Virus record (IMG/VR): IMGVR_UViG_3300031704_000002
Span: 1-61,150 of that record
Source of the DNA: a virus
Direction: 5' to 3' (one strand)
Length of the DNA: 61,150 bases
Part shown: positions 30,930 to 40,660 of the stretch, in pieces
How positions within the stretch are numbered: the stretch's first letter is position 1
Layout of the letters: every line of letters starts with the position of its first letter
Position numbers and translations under genes: made by a program
Notes under the pieces: model-generated
The model's database searches: none
Told to the model about the DNA's origin: nothing
What the model saw: the letters and a program-made list of their open reading frames with translations, nothing else

Positions 30930-33122
30930 TTATCCAAAGTTTACGTTGTAAGCGGTTTTCTTACCTTTGTTGTCTGTTACCAAAAGTTCGATTTCGGCTT
31001 TTTTGGTATGAGAAAATCCAACACCAGAAAGCTGGTCGGGATCAAGCTTGCACTTAGTCTTGTTTCCAAGTACTTCAAACACCTTACGGTGCTTATAAAG
31101 CGCTGGACTTAGAAACTCATTAAAGATACCACGAGGTTCCTCATCAATCTCACACCCGTCGAGGATGAAAAAGGTGTGTTTATTACCAGCCTTATTATTA
31201 CCCCAGTAGTTAGGTGAGTTCATGATAGTACGAACCGTTGCTAGGTTGTTTGTATCTACTCCCCAAATATCTTTAGAAGACTGGGAAGAGCAAGGGATCT
31301 TGTGAGCGATAGAGAACACACCATTTTCTAGGGTTACCTCAGCAACAAGAACCCATTCTTTGTGACCAAGTTTTTTAGGATAGTCATATTCAAAGACCTG
31401 ACCATCAAACTCAATCTCGGCTTTGAAGCCACCTTCTGTAGGAGAACGAAGTTTCCAGTTATGAATGGCACAACGATATATACCATCCGACATTTTACTA
31501 CGAGACGGGTAAGTAATGTTCTCAACTGGTACATTGCCACTTGGCGCAGCTGAAGTGTAATCTACGTCTTGAACTCCTCCTGTTTGCGAATGTTGACGTT
31601 TGTTCCAGCCTACTCGCTGTTCGTTGTTACCATACTTGTCACCAACTTCAAAAGCCCTCTTGCTATTTCCGGGGTGGAAAACATGAAGATCCATAAGGGA
31701 GGCATTACGCCGACCCTCGTGGTTCCAAGAGTGAGAGAACCGGAAGTCACCATTAACCGAACCCCCTCGTGCAGCAACCTCACGGCGGAGATCAGAATCA
31801 GTGATACCACCGTTGTAGGCCCAACCAAAGTCATTGTTCCAGCTAAAGAGACCACCGGAGTCACCGTGTTTGGGAGCGGTAACTGTCATGAAGTTAGCCG
31901 TATGATCGTTACGAACCAAGGCTTCAATCTTATTGGCCTGAGGAACAACATGTTCAATGAAGTCCTCTGCTGGAATCGGCTTAGCGTTCTTGATGCTAAA
32001 GTCTGTCTTTTTAACTTCAGAAGAAAGCAAATCATTAATCACAGAACCACCGATCATCTGTTTACCAGTGTCCCGGTCAACAAACAAAACGTCGTTAACG
32101 TCCATATCTGAAGCACGAGCAAGCCTACGATCAACAGCGTGTTCCATGTTAAGCTCTTTAAGAGTCTTAACAGCATCATCAACCATACGTTGGGTGATCA
32201 AAGCTTTAGGACGCTTGTAGTTTTGAGGAGCAACTTTACTTTCAAAAGACTTTACCGCTGATTCAACCTCTTTACCCTTGGACAAGTCTGTAACAAGAGT
32301 ACCAATTGAGGTATTTCGGAAGGAAGCGAGGCCGGGGTTTGTTGCTGCTACATGCCACAGGAAACTATCCTTTTGTGAAGAAACTAGCTTATTCTTAAAA
32401 TCTTTTTTTGCCTTGAGCATGTCATTAACTTTTTTCTTATGCTCTTGACCTCGGTAGAGACTGTTTTCGTCAATCAAATCCTTTACTGTTTCAAGAGCAT
32501 CAATGGTGAATTCGTCCATTGATCGTTTAAAAACCCCATAAAGAGATTTGACTTTCCCCTGTGGATCCCCCGGAGACTTATGGTAATGGGCCTTGTCGAT
32601 GCTAGCGTGAAAATGGTAGAAGGTTTCCACGTTACCATCCGGATCAAGGTTCTTGTTAGAGGGCACCGACACCTTCCATTCAGAGGATCGGAAGATAGAT
32701 TTGATCGGCGTGGACTTTACAATACTCCTCATTGCCTTCGCTATTCTGTTGTAAGGCTCTGGAAGGTTACTACAGTTATCCCATACAGTAGTTTTCTCAA
32801 AAGTCTTCGGATCAATGGATATGACGCCGCCAACTCGACGAATAAATTGTTTATCATATGAACCATCGTGGAACGTACGTGTACGGAAGATGGGGTTTTC
32901 CTTCCCGGTAAACGCGTCGAGGTAAAAGTCAAAGAAATCTTTTTCTTCATACTTGTCTTTGATTGGTCCGAGGTCATAGGCTGGACGCCCGTAGTCGTTC
33001 TTGGCGTACACCTCTTTTTCACCAAAGTCCTGAAGTTCTAGGTCAACAACGAATAGTTCACCTTTAGACATTTTGTCGAAGCTCTTGTTTACTGTGTTAG
33101 CAAAAAGTTTGAAGTTTGTCAT
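30930..33122 (-). CDS. large hypothetical protein with a DUF2135/YfaP-like domain
   Basis: 730 residues. The N-terminal two thirds are charged and mixed alpha/beta without a recognised family. Residues about 450-610 (FRFSHSWNHEGRRNASLMDL then HVFHPGNSKRAF, YRCAIHNWKLRSPTEGGFKA, then EIEFDGQVFEYDYPK) follow the pattern of the YfaP/DUF2135 beta-sandwich (W..DVDLHV.DP...GTY.V.V..W). It follows the rIIA/rIIB-like pair and a strong hairpin. Possible role in host membrane or superinfection functions is only guessed from context. Confidence 0.6.
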   Translation of the reverse strand: MTNFKLFANTVNKSFDKMSKGELFVVDLELQDFGEKEVYAKNDYGRPAYDLGPIKDKYEEKDFFDFYLDAFTGKENPIFRTRTFHDGSYDKQFIRRVGGVISIDPKTFEKTTVWDNCSNLPEPYNRIAKAMRSIVKSTPIKSIFRSSEWKVSVPSNKNLDPDGNVETFYHFHASIDKAHYHKSPGDPQGKVKSLYGVFKRSMDEFTIDALETVKDLIDENSLYRGQEHKKKVNDMLKAKKDFKNKLVSSQKDSFLWHVAATNPGLASFRNTSIGTLVTDLSKGKEVESAVKSFESKVAPQNYKRPKALITQRMVDDAVKTLKELNMEHAVDRRLARASDMDVNDVLFVDRDTGKQMIGGSVINDLLSSEVKKTDFSIKNAKPIPAEDFIEHVVPQANKIEALVRNDHTANFMTVTAPKHGDSGGLFSWNNDFGWAYNGGITDSDLRREVAARGGSVNGDFRFSHSWNHEGRRNASLMDLHVFHPGNSKRAFEVGDKYGNNEQRVGWNKRQHSQTGGVQDVDYTSAAPSGNVPVENITYPSRSKMSDGIYRCAIHNWKLRSPTEGGFKAEIEFDGQVFEYDYPKKLGHKEWVLVAEVTLENGVFSIAHKIPCSSQSSKDIWGVDTNNLATVRTIMNSPNYWGNNKAGNKHTFFILDGCEIDEEPRGIFNEFLSPALYKHRKVFEVLGNKTKCKLDPDQLSGVGFSHTKKAEIELLVTDNKGKKTAYNVNFG

Positions 33123-33169
33123 TTGGTCTGGTCCTTTATAGGAGTTCAGTTTACAGGTTTGGTTTTGTA

Positions 33170-33196
33170 GGCCACCCCTCAGAAAGAGGGATGACC
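33170..33196 (-). promoter_or_regulatory. strong RNA hairpin between rIIB-like and 730-aa genes
   Basis: Minus strand GGTCATCCCTC-TTTCT-GAGGGGTGGCC, an 11-bp stem with a 5-base loop and no T run after it. Likely an RNA processing or stability element rather than a terminator. Confidence 0.6.
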
Positions 33197-33221
33197 AATG
33201 TTTTATTACCAGTTCCGACGA

Positions 33222-34016
33222 TTAGACTCGGAACGCCCGATGACTCGGGGCCTGATCGTAATCACGATCATAAACGACCCTTGTAGAGCGTTCTTCAAGA
33301 CTATTAGGCTCAACTTCTTCAAGAACCTCGTACCGGCAGCAACGCATCTTGGCATTGTCGTAATCCGGCGGCACAGCAACCACGTCTGCCGGGTTTACCT
33401 TAACTGCAACAGTACGACTACCGTTAGAGTAGAAATGACTCAGGTAAGAGGTAGCTGCAACGTGGAGACCCTGCGAGCAGGTGTTATTGATGTTGTCATC
33501 AACCTGATGTCGAGAAACTTCGCACACCTTACCCGGACTATTGTCAAATGTATTTGAGTGGATGTCACGGTAGTTCTCGCGAACGTTCTTAAAGGCCACA
33601 AAGTGCCCATCTTCTGTGATAGGAGCCATCCAGTGCTCAAGGAATGCAAACAGAGACTGACGAGAGTTGTAGCTAGGATTCTGGTCAATGTTGCGAAGGA
33701 AGTTAGCCAAGGGCTCAATGTCAGCGTCTTCGTCAGCAAGATCAAGCATCTTATCTACGAGAACACCATGAAGCTCTTCACCCTTGTAGGTGATAGTTTG
33801 TGCTTCAAGGTCGACAATAACGTCAGAACCTTCTGCAAACTTAGACATTGCAAGACCACGGTCAATCAGACTGGTGATAAGTTCAGGGTCATGAGGCTCG
33901 TAAAGAAGGTGTTCACAAAGCTTATCAAAGTTCTTTGAGTCACTTGGGATGTTATGCGACTTGCCGTTAAAGAAGATAGAGATTGCTTTCGGGGTGTAGG
34001 TATAGGGGTATTGCAT
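33222..34016 (-). CDS. rIIB: rIIB-like protein
   Basis: 264 residues with the blocks seen in phage rIIB homologues: RQSLFAFLEHWMAPITEDGH then FVAFKNVRENYRDIHS, VDDNINNTCSQGLHVAATSY and VAVKVNPADVVAVPPDYDNA. T4 rIIB and rIIA act together in membrane protection and exclusion functions. Stop of rIIA-like overlaps its start. Confidence 0.85.
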   Translation of the reverse strand: MQYPYTYTPKAISIFFNGKSHNIPSDSKNFDKLCEHLLYEPHDPELITSLIDRGLAMSKFAEGSDVIVDLEAQTITYKGEELHGVLVDKMLDLADEDADIEPLANFLRNIDQNPSYNSRQSLFAFLEHWMAPITEDGHFVAFKNVRENYRDIHSNTFDNSPGKVCEVSRHQVDDNINNTCSQGLHVAATSYLSHFYSNGSRTVAVKVNPADVVAVPPDYDNAKMRCCRYEVLEEVEPNSLEERSTRVVYDRDYDQAPSHRAFRV

Positions 34017-36220
34017 TAAAACTTTCCTTTTTGGTTCATGACTAGGTCTTCATACTGCTTAACAGTATCTTTATTCCATCCGTTCAGTTTAGATAGGAGT
34101 GGAAACAGGGAAGATCGTTCTTTCGAGATTGCCTCAATGATACGATCGTAAGAAACAAGATGTCCTGACTCTTTAACATCAGCCCTAACTGAGTTAATTT
34201 TGTGTAGATCATCCCTCGTTATAGATGCGGTAATTTTCTCAAGTTTTTCATAGATTGGCCTTATAGCATTTATATGCCTGCTTGGCCAAAACGGAAGTGT
34301 GTAAGAATTGTAAGAGGAATTTATGATATTACTAATACGATTTTTTGCAGTTATGCAATGCCTCAGATTAACAAGACGTTTGTATTCTCCACTATTAATT
34401 ACCTCTTTAGCAGTGACATCAAGATTAATCCAATCTGGGTCTTTATCAAATCGACTCCACATAGTTTTAGGAACAATAACAACTTTATCATCAGGACTTA
34501 GCCCAAGAATACTTTTCCAGTTAGGGAGAAGAAAATTTTCCTTGAAAGCCCCGTCTTGGATATCGTTTCTAAACATGCGAAGATAGTAACCACCCTCATC
34601 AAATTCTTCAGGTTCAAGTGTAGTATCGTAACCACGGAAGCTGCCATTCCCTTTCAGTTCCCTGAGTTTTACACGAGACCTCCCCTTTTTAGGATGGGTG
34701 TAGTCTATTTCGTGGGTAAAAATAGTTCCCCTATTCTCTTTTGCACGCCTAGACTTATAGGTCTTTATCTGATCCAGAGCTTCTTTCTCGTTGTCGTCCG
34801 TTATTTCAACATAGGAAGCTCGACTAAAACCTTTTTCCGTTAGGTACTTATGTACACGTCTGGCATTATGCTTTGCTTGGGGCGCTCCCTTCCTTTGATC
34901 GGATATAATAAGAATTGGATCTGTGGTAAGCCGGTAAATTGAATCAGTAAAATGATTTGTTTTAGTAATTTTTGCGTTGGCTGTGGCTTTATGATCTATC
35001 CAAGCAAAAGAAAATTGGTCTAGCTCGGTTAGAATATGGGAATTGAGTAATTTGCCCCAAACAGAAGTAAACCTACCTTCTTTGTAAACAGTAGCATTCC
35101 CATATTGCGGTTTCTTTGGGTCATATTTTTCTAGGTTTGAGTTAGTACTAAATTTTACTATTGAACTGGCAGAAGTGAAGTATTGTTGCTTAAAATAGTT
35201 ATGTGAAACTCTACTCCGAAAGTATTTGTTAGCTTCTTCAAGCGTTTTAAATTTGTTTACTACTTCAAGAGTATCCTCTAAGATTACATCTGATACTTCA
35301 TTAATTCTCTTTTTAATAGAGTCAGCAGTAGGTTCATCTTTACCGAAAGATAGCTCCTCCCGAGACAGAGTTATCTCAAGTTCCCCCATTTCAAAGGGTA
35401 GGACAATAATGTCATCACGACCACAAAGTTTTGTTAGAGTAATAATTTCGGAAGAAGAAACATAATCGTTAGGCTTGATAGGATAAAGAACGGTACCCAT
35501 TTTAGCAAAAACAATGGTTTCGTTATACCCTATCCCTACGGGGCTTCCGTTTTTATCACAGAAATTGCCTATCTTGTAAAGACCTTTTTTATCAATGTCA
35601 TATTTGATACGCTTTTTAGGCTCAAACCCCTCTGGGATAGGGTCATAGGCGAGAGAAACCCACTCAGCAGCATCCCGGAAAGACTGAACGTCTCTAGCAT
35701 CAACAGGGAAAGTTACCTCTAGACCAGTTTCATCATTAGAGTCTTCCTCGTGCATCAAGTTAATGGTTGGTACACCGTCTCGACCAATTACTGCTGAATA
35801 GACCCTACGCTTTCCATCATGCCAAGATGTAACCCCGTATGTGTCAGTGTAGGAGAAAGGCGATTTAGAACCAAGACCCCACTTGCCCGTTTGAGAGTTT
35901 GTATCCTCTTTTGTAGATTGGAACACAGTTGTATACAGTCCCATGACATCTTCATGAGACAATCCATAGCCATAATCACGCACCCTAAACTCGTTGTTGA
36001 ACAAACTAGGAAACGTAACAGAAAAGGGGCGGTCCTTGTTACCACGTTCTGTATGAGCGTCGTAAGCGTTAGACCAGATCTCCCTAGTAATTGATTCCGC
36101 CTTGCGGGAGTATAGACCGTCAATAAGAGCCTTAAAGGCCTTTGCATTCTCAGCAATTTTGAAACGACCTTCTTGAGACACGCTCGTACGTACATCACGT
36201 TCTTCTTGCATCAACTTCAT
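34016..36220 (-). CDS. rIIA: rIIA-like protein with GHKL ATPase domain
   Basis: 734 residues. GHKL ATPase motifs: N box ITREIWSNAYDAHTERG (residues about 42-58), G1 RVRDYGYGLSHEDV, G2 TGKWGLGSKSPFSY. The rest is as in rIIA homologues of marine phages. Likely works with the rIIB-like product. No missing catalytic element seen. Confidence 0.88.
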   Translation of the reverse strand: MKLMQEERDVRTSVSQEGRFKIAENAKAFKALIDGLYSRKAESITREIWSNAYDAHTERGNKDRPFSVTFPSLFNNEFRVRDYGYGLSHEDVMGLYTTVFQSTKEDTNSQTGKWGLGSKSPFSYTDTYGVTSWHDGKRRVYSAVIGRDGVPTINLMHEEDSNDETGLEVTFPVDARDVQSFRDAAEWVSLAYDPIPEGFEPKKRIKYDIDKKGLYKIGNFCDKNGSPVGIGYNETIVFAKMGTVLYPIKPNDYVSSSEIITLTKLCGRDDIIVLPFEMGELEITLSREELSFGKDEPTADSIKKRINEVSDVILEDTLEVVNKFKTLEEANKYFRSRVSHNYFKQQYFTSASSIVKFSTNSNLEKYDPKKPQYGNATVYKEGRFTSVWGKLLNSHILTELDQFSFAWIDHKATANAKITKTNHFTDSIYRLTTDPILIISDQRKGAPQAKHNARRVHKYLTEKGFSRASYVEITDDNEKEALDQIKTYKSRRAKENRGTIFTHEIDYTHPKKGRSRVKLRELKGNGSFRGYDTTLEPEEFDEGGYYLRMFRNDIQDGAFKENFLLPNWKSILGLSPDDKVVIVPKTMWSRFDKDPDWINLDVTAKEVINSGEYKRLVNLRHCITAKNRISNIINSSYNSYTLPFWPSRHINAIRPIYEKLEKITASITRDDLHKINSVRADVKESGHLVSYDRIIEAISKERSSLFPLLSKLNGWNKDTVKQYEDLVMNQKGKF

Positions 36221-36507
36221 TTTGGATAGATTCCTTCAATTATGATTCGTCTAGCATTTTCTAAAGAGTAAGTCTTGTAGATGAGGAAAATAGAGTCTGC
36301 GTCACCTATACACAACCCTTTAGAATACACCTGAGGAACAGTTCTGTGTTTTGCCACAAAGAGTGGCCGGATAGATGTTGCATTAACTTCAGTAAATTCA
36401 AATTCGAGTTCTCGAAGAATTCTCTTTACATCATTGCAGTGTGGGCAATATTCTTTTTTTGTGAATACTACTAAATCTTCTTTAGAGTAAGATAACAGAT
36501 CTCCCAT
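36217..36507 (-). CDS. glutaredoxin
   Basis: 96 residues with the redox motif VVFTKKEYCPHCNDVKRIL (CPHC), the cis-Pro region RTVPQVYSKGLCIGD and typical thioredoxin fold length. Probably supplies electrons to the ribonucleotide reductase encoded upstream. Confidence 0.88.
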   Translation of the reverse strand: MGDLLSYSKEDLVVFTKKEYCPHCNDVKRILRELEFEFTEVNATSIRPLFVAKHRTVPQVYSKGLCIGDADSIFLIYKTYSLENARRIIIEGIYPK

Positions 36508-36694
36508 CTACAATCCCCCTATAGTCTGATTCAAATTTATTCCATCTCAAATCATACTCTTGACCTTTATATTTCACAGTTATAATGTCAGAGAAGAAGT
36601 ATGACAAATTTCCGCTCATACTTCCCCTAACGAATTCAGCTTTGATAAACTTCCCTTCCCTCTCAACAAGAAGAGTCTCTATATTATCACTCAT
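36482..36694 (-). CDS. hypothetical protein (70 aa)
   Basis: Beta-rich: FIKAEFVRGSMSGNLSYFFS, then ITVKYKGQEYDLRWNKFE. Overlaps the glutaredoxin start and the upstream stop. Unknown. Confidence 0.65.
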   Translation of the reverse strand: MSDNIETLLVEREGKFIKAEFVRGSMSGNLSYFFSDIITVKYKGQEYDLRWNKFESDYRGIVDGRSVILL

Positions 36695-37200
36695 CAGAAT
36701 TCCTCTGCCACAATAATTTCACTGTAGTGATCCTCATAGTTGTAGTCATTTTTCCGCATCTTCAGAAATTTCTTAACTGAATCAGTTTCACCAAAGATTA
36801 GGATTTCTCCATATCCAATTCCCATTTGTGATGGATGTAAGAACTCTACACGATCCAGAGTATTAGACAAACCGTGAATCGTCCTATTCATAACTGTTGA
36901 TTGGTTATCATCAGGATCAGTAAATAGAATAAGAGAGTTAGAAGAGAGAGAAGTTACCAGTTTGGGAAGAAGAAGAAGAGTGATTGGGTCACACATATAG
37001 ACTTCGACTGTAAGATCCTCTTTACGCCCGGCCAAACTTTTGATGACGTCTTGGACAATTCGTTCATTGTCTCGTTTCAATACCATTTTTCTCCTTGCTG
37101 TTTTTCTTTGAGGGATCTTTGGATCTTCATCCCCTTTCTTTGGCCGTCCCGGTTTACGCTTGACTTTACTTGTCGCAGGCCCCTTTGTTTCGTTTTCCAT
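36694..37200 (-). CDS. hypothetical protein with AT-hook-like N terminus (168 aa)
   Basis: N terminus KVKRKPGRPKKGDEDPKIPQ has an AT-hook core (RKPGRPKK); the rest is a regular alpha/beta domain (LTVEVYMCDPITLLLLPKLV, YGEILIFGETDSVKKFL). Unknown role; possibly DNA associated. Confidence 0.7.
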   Translation of the reverse strand: MENETKGPATSKVKRKPGRPKKGDEDPKIPQRKTARRKMVLKRDNERIVQDVIKSLAGRKEDLTVEVYMCDPITLLLLPKLVTSLSSNSLILFTDPDDNQSTVMNRTIHGLSNTLDRVEFLHPSQMGIGYGEILIFGETDSVKKFLKMRKNDYNYEDHYSEIIVAEEF

Positions 37201-37432
37201 TCTTTTCCTCTTTGAATTTAGATACAGTCATAGCCACATCGTCGTAGATACCGTCAGATCCTTGTACGAACCTACGAGCATTTTTCTCACCGTGTTCATG
37301 CTTTACGTTGTACACGTCATACAACGCCCCTTTCTCGTAGAATTGAGTTTCAGACAGCACACAACGCAGCTTCGAATTTGTCTTGATCATTTGATTTGTT
37401 TGACCAGAGTAGTGAGGTTCCAAACTTTCCAT
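37166..37432 (-). CDS. hypothetical protein (88 aa)
   Basis: MESLEPHYSGQTNQMIKTNS then KGALYDVYNVKHEHGEKNAR. Overlaps both neighbours. Carries copy 2 of the 48-bp inverted repeat (residues ARRFVQGSDGIYDD). Confidence 0.6.
   Translation of the reverse strand: MESLEPHYSGQTNQMIKTNSKLRCVLSETQFYEKGALYDVYNVKHEHGEKNARRFVQGSDGIYDDVAMTVSKFKEEKNGKRNKGACDK
37238..37285 (-). repeat. 48-bp inverted repeat, copy 2
   Basis: Reverse complement of 24979-25026 with three mismatches; here it is read in the opposite sense within a gene. Confidence 0.9.
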
Positions 37433-38108
37433 TTTCAATTTCCTTTCGGAATCCTATAATGTGAGAGAGATGATGTGCGGATACTTGGTATCCATCTTTG
37501 TAGTCTTTATTGTATTTAATAGCAATCTTATCACACCAAGAGTTCCACATGTGTTCTGGATTCTTCATTGGCTCGTGATAACATAGACCGATATATCTAG
37601 TTACAAGATCGCGATTACGCCAAACGTTGTATTCGTAATTAGGGTAGGGGGAATTATCGTAATTTGGCTTTTTATTTGCTTTCAAAACCCTGTCTGATAA
37701 CTTTGATATTGTCTCCCACCTAATACTTTTGTAGGGACGGGAACTAGGTAGTTCAAACTTGTGCTTTTTGTTAAAGTCCTGTATGTGATGTGTATCAATG
37801 CAACCTATGGGGTGCCCACACATTTGCAGAACAAAACCAACTTTTGTAAGATTCAGACCCTTTATATCCAGCAAGTGGTAAAACCTATCAGTGAGACAAA
37901 ACTCTTCGCTTGTTGCAGCTTCAAAGTACTTATCAACGTTGTCAACAAGATGTGACCAACCTTCTTCTGTTGTTGAGGTAATTTTGTTATCTACATCAAT
38001 TCTGTTAAAAGGGCGTCGAATTGAATGCATTGTAAACCTACACACAGCAAGGAAGCCTTCAATAGACTTCGCTTGCTGTGCAATAAGGGGGACATGTTCA
38101 TTATACAT
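37350..38108 (-). CDS. putative HhH-type DNA glycosylase-like protein
   Basis: 252 residues. LLDIKGLNLTKVGFVLQMCG then HPIGCIDTHHIQDFN resembles the helix-hairpin-helix plus Gly/Pro-Asp loop of base-excision glycosylases (LP.VG..TA...L...G....VDTHV). The remainder does not match a glycosylase clearly and there is no Fe-S cluster motif. Treat as tentative. Confidence 0.5.
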   Translation of the reverse strand: MYNEHVPLIAQQAKSIEGFLAVCRFTMHSIRRPFNRIDVDNKITSTTEEGWSHLVDNVDKYFEAATSEEFCLTDRFYHLLDIKGLNLTKVGFVLQMCGHPIGCIDTHHIQDFNKKHKFELPSSRPYKSIRWETISKLSDRVLKANKKPNYDNSPYPNYEYNVWRNRDLVTRYIGLCYHEPMKNPEHMWNSWCDKIAIKYNKDYKDGYQVSAHHLSHIIGFRKEIENGKFGTSLLWSNKSNDQDKFEAALCAV

Positions 38109-38123
38109 GTTTAATATTTTCCT

Positions 38124-40226
38124 TTAGATTTCGCAACCTCCAGCGACGCAAGCTAGCTCTTGACTACCTTTTGTCATGTCGGTGCTTTCATAAAATGAAA
38201 GTAGAGACCAATCAACCTCTACACTACGTTCACGGCTCCATTCTCTGTATTCTTCTTCAGAGATTTCAGCATAAGGAGCTTGCTGATAAGTCCCGCCATC
38301 GTAAGGCAAGAAAGAAACACCAGACATCTTGTCAAAGTGCTCATAGACAAATTTTCCTACTTCTTCCCATTCGTGATCTTCAACTGAAATTGTCACAGAT
38401 GGTTTGTGCTCACACCAGTGATCTTGGTAAACAAGCCAAGTCTTAAGCTGATCAATAGCATTCATATCATGCCTAAAGACGGCTTTGTCTGGCGCTTTCA
38501 TTGGAAAATAGAATACAGTGCTGCTATACTCTTCTTCTCCAACTACTTGATATTCTTTCAAAAGAGTTTTAGTCTTAATATCAAAGACATAGCTGTTGTT
38601 ATTGATTTTCCCTTCTTCGTCTTTAGAAAGATTTTCATAGTCTTCCACGATAGCAAGCCCACCTTTACTGAAAAACTCCATAACATTAGGCTCCCAGTAC
38701 ACTCCTTGATCCTTCATAAGAAGGGTAACAGGGTCTTTGTTATCATTTCGTACTGTACGAAGGTAGTATGGAGCAAAACGAGTATGGATGCCAGAGGCAC
38801 TATCTACCATTTGAGACACTGTACCACTAGGCTTTACACAAGTAATAGCAACAGACTGATTAATGCCTAGCTTATTTGCCCAAATACGGTTCACCTCTAC
38901 AGCATACCCCCTGAAGTAATCAAGGGTTGCCTCCAGACCAGAGTTCTTACGAGTCATTAGAGGGTTATCCATAATACCAGTAAGAGACACGCCTAGGAGT
39001 CTTTCTTCTTCAGTATTCTTTTTCCAGATACTACGTAGATTAGGGAAATGGGTTAGAGTAGATTGGATAGTACCAAGAATCACCGCTTTGCGGATCTTCT
39101 CTTTAATATCTTCAACGGTATCTTTGGGCCGTATAACAGCCTCTGTTAAGTTACAGAACTGATAAGGACGAAGGATTATTTCACTGCACGGATTTGTGCC
39201 AAAGTCAATCTTTTCCCAACGACTTGGGTCATTAGCACTTGTAGCATGGGTCATACGACGACCGTGTTTTTTAATAATCCTTTGTGCCGCTTCTCTGTTG
39301 AAGATACCCCTCTCACCAGAACCAGATTTAATCAAGGCCTGCCATTCTTCCCAGAAAGTGGCTTCGTTTGGCTTATGGTCATATGCAACTGAGTTATTGC
39401 TCAGAGCACGTTCAGGATGTACAATATACCATTCACCCTCTTTAGCAATGCGAAGCTCAGCGTCATCAAGGTCGGAAAGCGAGATCATTGCGGATCGACG
39501 GACTCCACCAACAACAATAACTTGAGCAATCTTGCACATTATGTCATGACACTCTTGTGTTTTAAGTTGGCGACCTCTCGCCTCACGAAACACTTTAACA
39601 ACGAAATGAAAAAGATCTTCTAGCGGTTCAGGTCCACTAGCACGTCCACCAAAAGTTTTTAGTGGGGTACCAGCTTTACGGACACGAGTTGTGTCCCAGC
39701 TAGGCTCAATGCCAGAAAAGAGTAGGGATATAAGCTGATGCAAAGCATCCGCCCAACTTTCTTTGAAGTCTTCCACAATAATTTGTGTAGGGACTTTTGT
39801 CATAGTCTCTGCAACTTCAGGAAGGTCACACACAAACTTATCTTCTACAGAGAAACCAACACCTGTACCGTTTGACAAGATAATCATAGTTTCTCTAAAG
39901 GAATGGATGTTGTCAACAACAAGAAAAGCACAATTAAAGCCAGCCGTGTTATCTCGATCCAGAGCAGGTCCTGCTGTCATCATTGCCCTCATAGAAGGCA
40001 TGGCTTCAAGATCATAAATACCTTGTCGTAGTTCTGAGATCACATCAAGGTCCTCTTGGCTTAATTCGCCAATGTGACCCTTCATAACACTGATGACAAC
40101 ATTATCAATGTATCTATCTACCGTTTCATGGTAGTTTTCTCGCCTTTGGAGGAACTCAATCCATCGAGCATAACGAGAAAGGGCAATAAACTTTTGGTAA
40201 GAAGTAGGTAGTTCGGATGAATTCAT
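38124..40226 (-). CDS. adenosylcobalamin-dependent (class II) ribonucleotide triphosphate reductase
   Basis: 700 residues, monomeric class II type. Visible blocks: GTGVGFSVEDKFV, VVGGVRRSAMISLSDLDD, NPCSEIILRPYQFCNLTEAV (active-site NPCSEI), VKPSGTVSQMVDSASGIH and the C-terminal ELACVAGGCEI redox pair. Makes deoxynucleotides without needing oxygen, using coenzyme B12 from the host. Common in roseophages and other marine phages. Confidence 0.93.
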   Translation of the reverse strand: MNSSELPTSYQKFIALSRYARWIEFLQRRENYHETVDRYIDNVVISVMKGHIGELSQEDLDVISELRQGIYDLEAMPSMRAMMTAGPALDRDNTAGFNCAFLVVDNIHSFRETMIILSNGTGVGFSVEDKFVCDLPEVAETMTKVPTQIIVEDFKESWADALHQLISLLFSGIEPSWDTTRVRKAGTPLKTFGGRASGPEPLEDLFHFVVKVFREARGRQLKTQECHDIMCKIAQVIVVGGVRRSAMISLSDLDDAELRIAKEGEWYIVHPERALSNNSVAYDHKPNEATFWEEWQALIKSGSGERGIFNREAAQRIIKKHGRRMTHATSANDPSRWEKIDFGTNPCSEIILRPYQFCNLTEAVIRPKDTVEDIKEKIRKAVILGTIQSTLTHFPNLRSIWKKNTEEERLLGVSLTGIMDNPLMTRKNSGLEATLDYFRGYAVEVNRIWANKLGINQSVAITCVKPSGTVSQMVDSASGIHTRFAPYYLRTVRNDNKDPVTLLMKDQGVYWEPNVMEFFSKGGLAIVEDYENLSKDEEGKINNNSYVFDIKTKTLLKEYQVVGEEEYSSTVFYFPMKAPDKAVFRHDMNAIDQLKTWLVYQDHWCEHKPSVTISVEDHEWEEVGKFVYEHFDKMSGVSFLPYDGGTYQQAPYAEISEEEYREWSRERSVEVDWSLLSFYESTDMTKGSQELACVAGGCEI

Positions 40227-40253
40227 TAGTCCTCCTATGGTAGTTTCTAGTAT

Positions 40254-40282
40254 TACACCCCCACCGTTAAGCGGGGGGTGAT
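40254..40282 (-). terminator. GC-rich hairpin upstream of the reductase gene
   Basis: Minus strand CACCCCCCG-CTTAA-CGGTGGGGGTG, 7 or more pairs. No T run follows, so it may be an RNA processing site or a factor-independent pause. Confidence 0.45.
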
Positions 40283-40288
40283 TATTAT

Positions 40289-40660
40289 TTAAAGGTCTCT
40301 TGGGAGGTATCTCCCTTCTTTTTCAACAAGTTGCACCTCTTCTAGAGGTGGTCCGTTGTACCTTTTTTCTGCTGGTAGCCAGTCCTCAGCTAGGATGAGG
40401 GTCCGTTTAGAAAAAGGGGTTACCTTAAACAGAACTTTTTGGTCTATTCTCTCGTCACCTAGGTAGAAGAGCCCTAACTCAGCTTTTGCATTACATCTCT
40501 TTTTTGTAACTGGTAGAACTTTGAGACAAATTCCTACATAAATTCGTCCATCCATTCCACCTTTAGAATAAATAACATGGTTACCTATTCTGATCTCTCT
40601 TCCAAATCGATCAGGGACATAGTCTTTACTCTTGTCAGTCGTGCCGTTAAAGAGGTCCAT
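40289..40660 (-). CDS. hypothetical protein (123 aa)
   Basis: Start at MDLFNGTTDKSKDYVPDRFG (40660). SH3-like barrel pattern: IRIGNHVIYSKGGMDGRIYV then GICLKVLP. Unknown function. Confidence 0.65.
   Translation of the reverse strand: MDLFNGTTDKSKDYVPDRFGREIRIGNHVIYSKGGMDGRIYVGICLKVLPVTKKRCNAKAELGLFYLGDERIDQKVLFKVTPFSKRTLILAEDWLPAEKRYNGPPLEEVQLVEKEGRYLPRDL

Noticed and set aside
30530-31057. Plus-strand frame of 175 codons
   Set aside because: Antisense to two minus-strand genes with good start sites; hydrophobic by accident.
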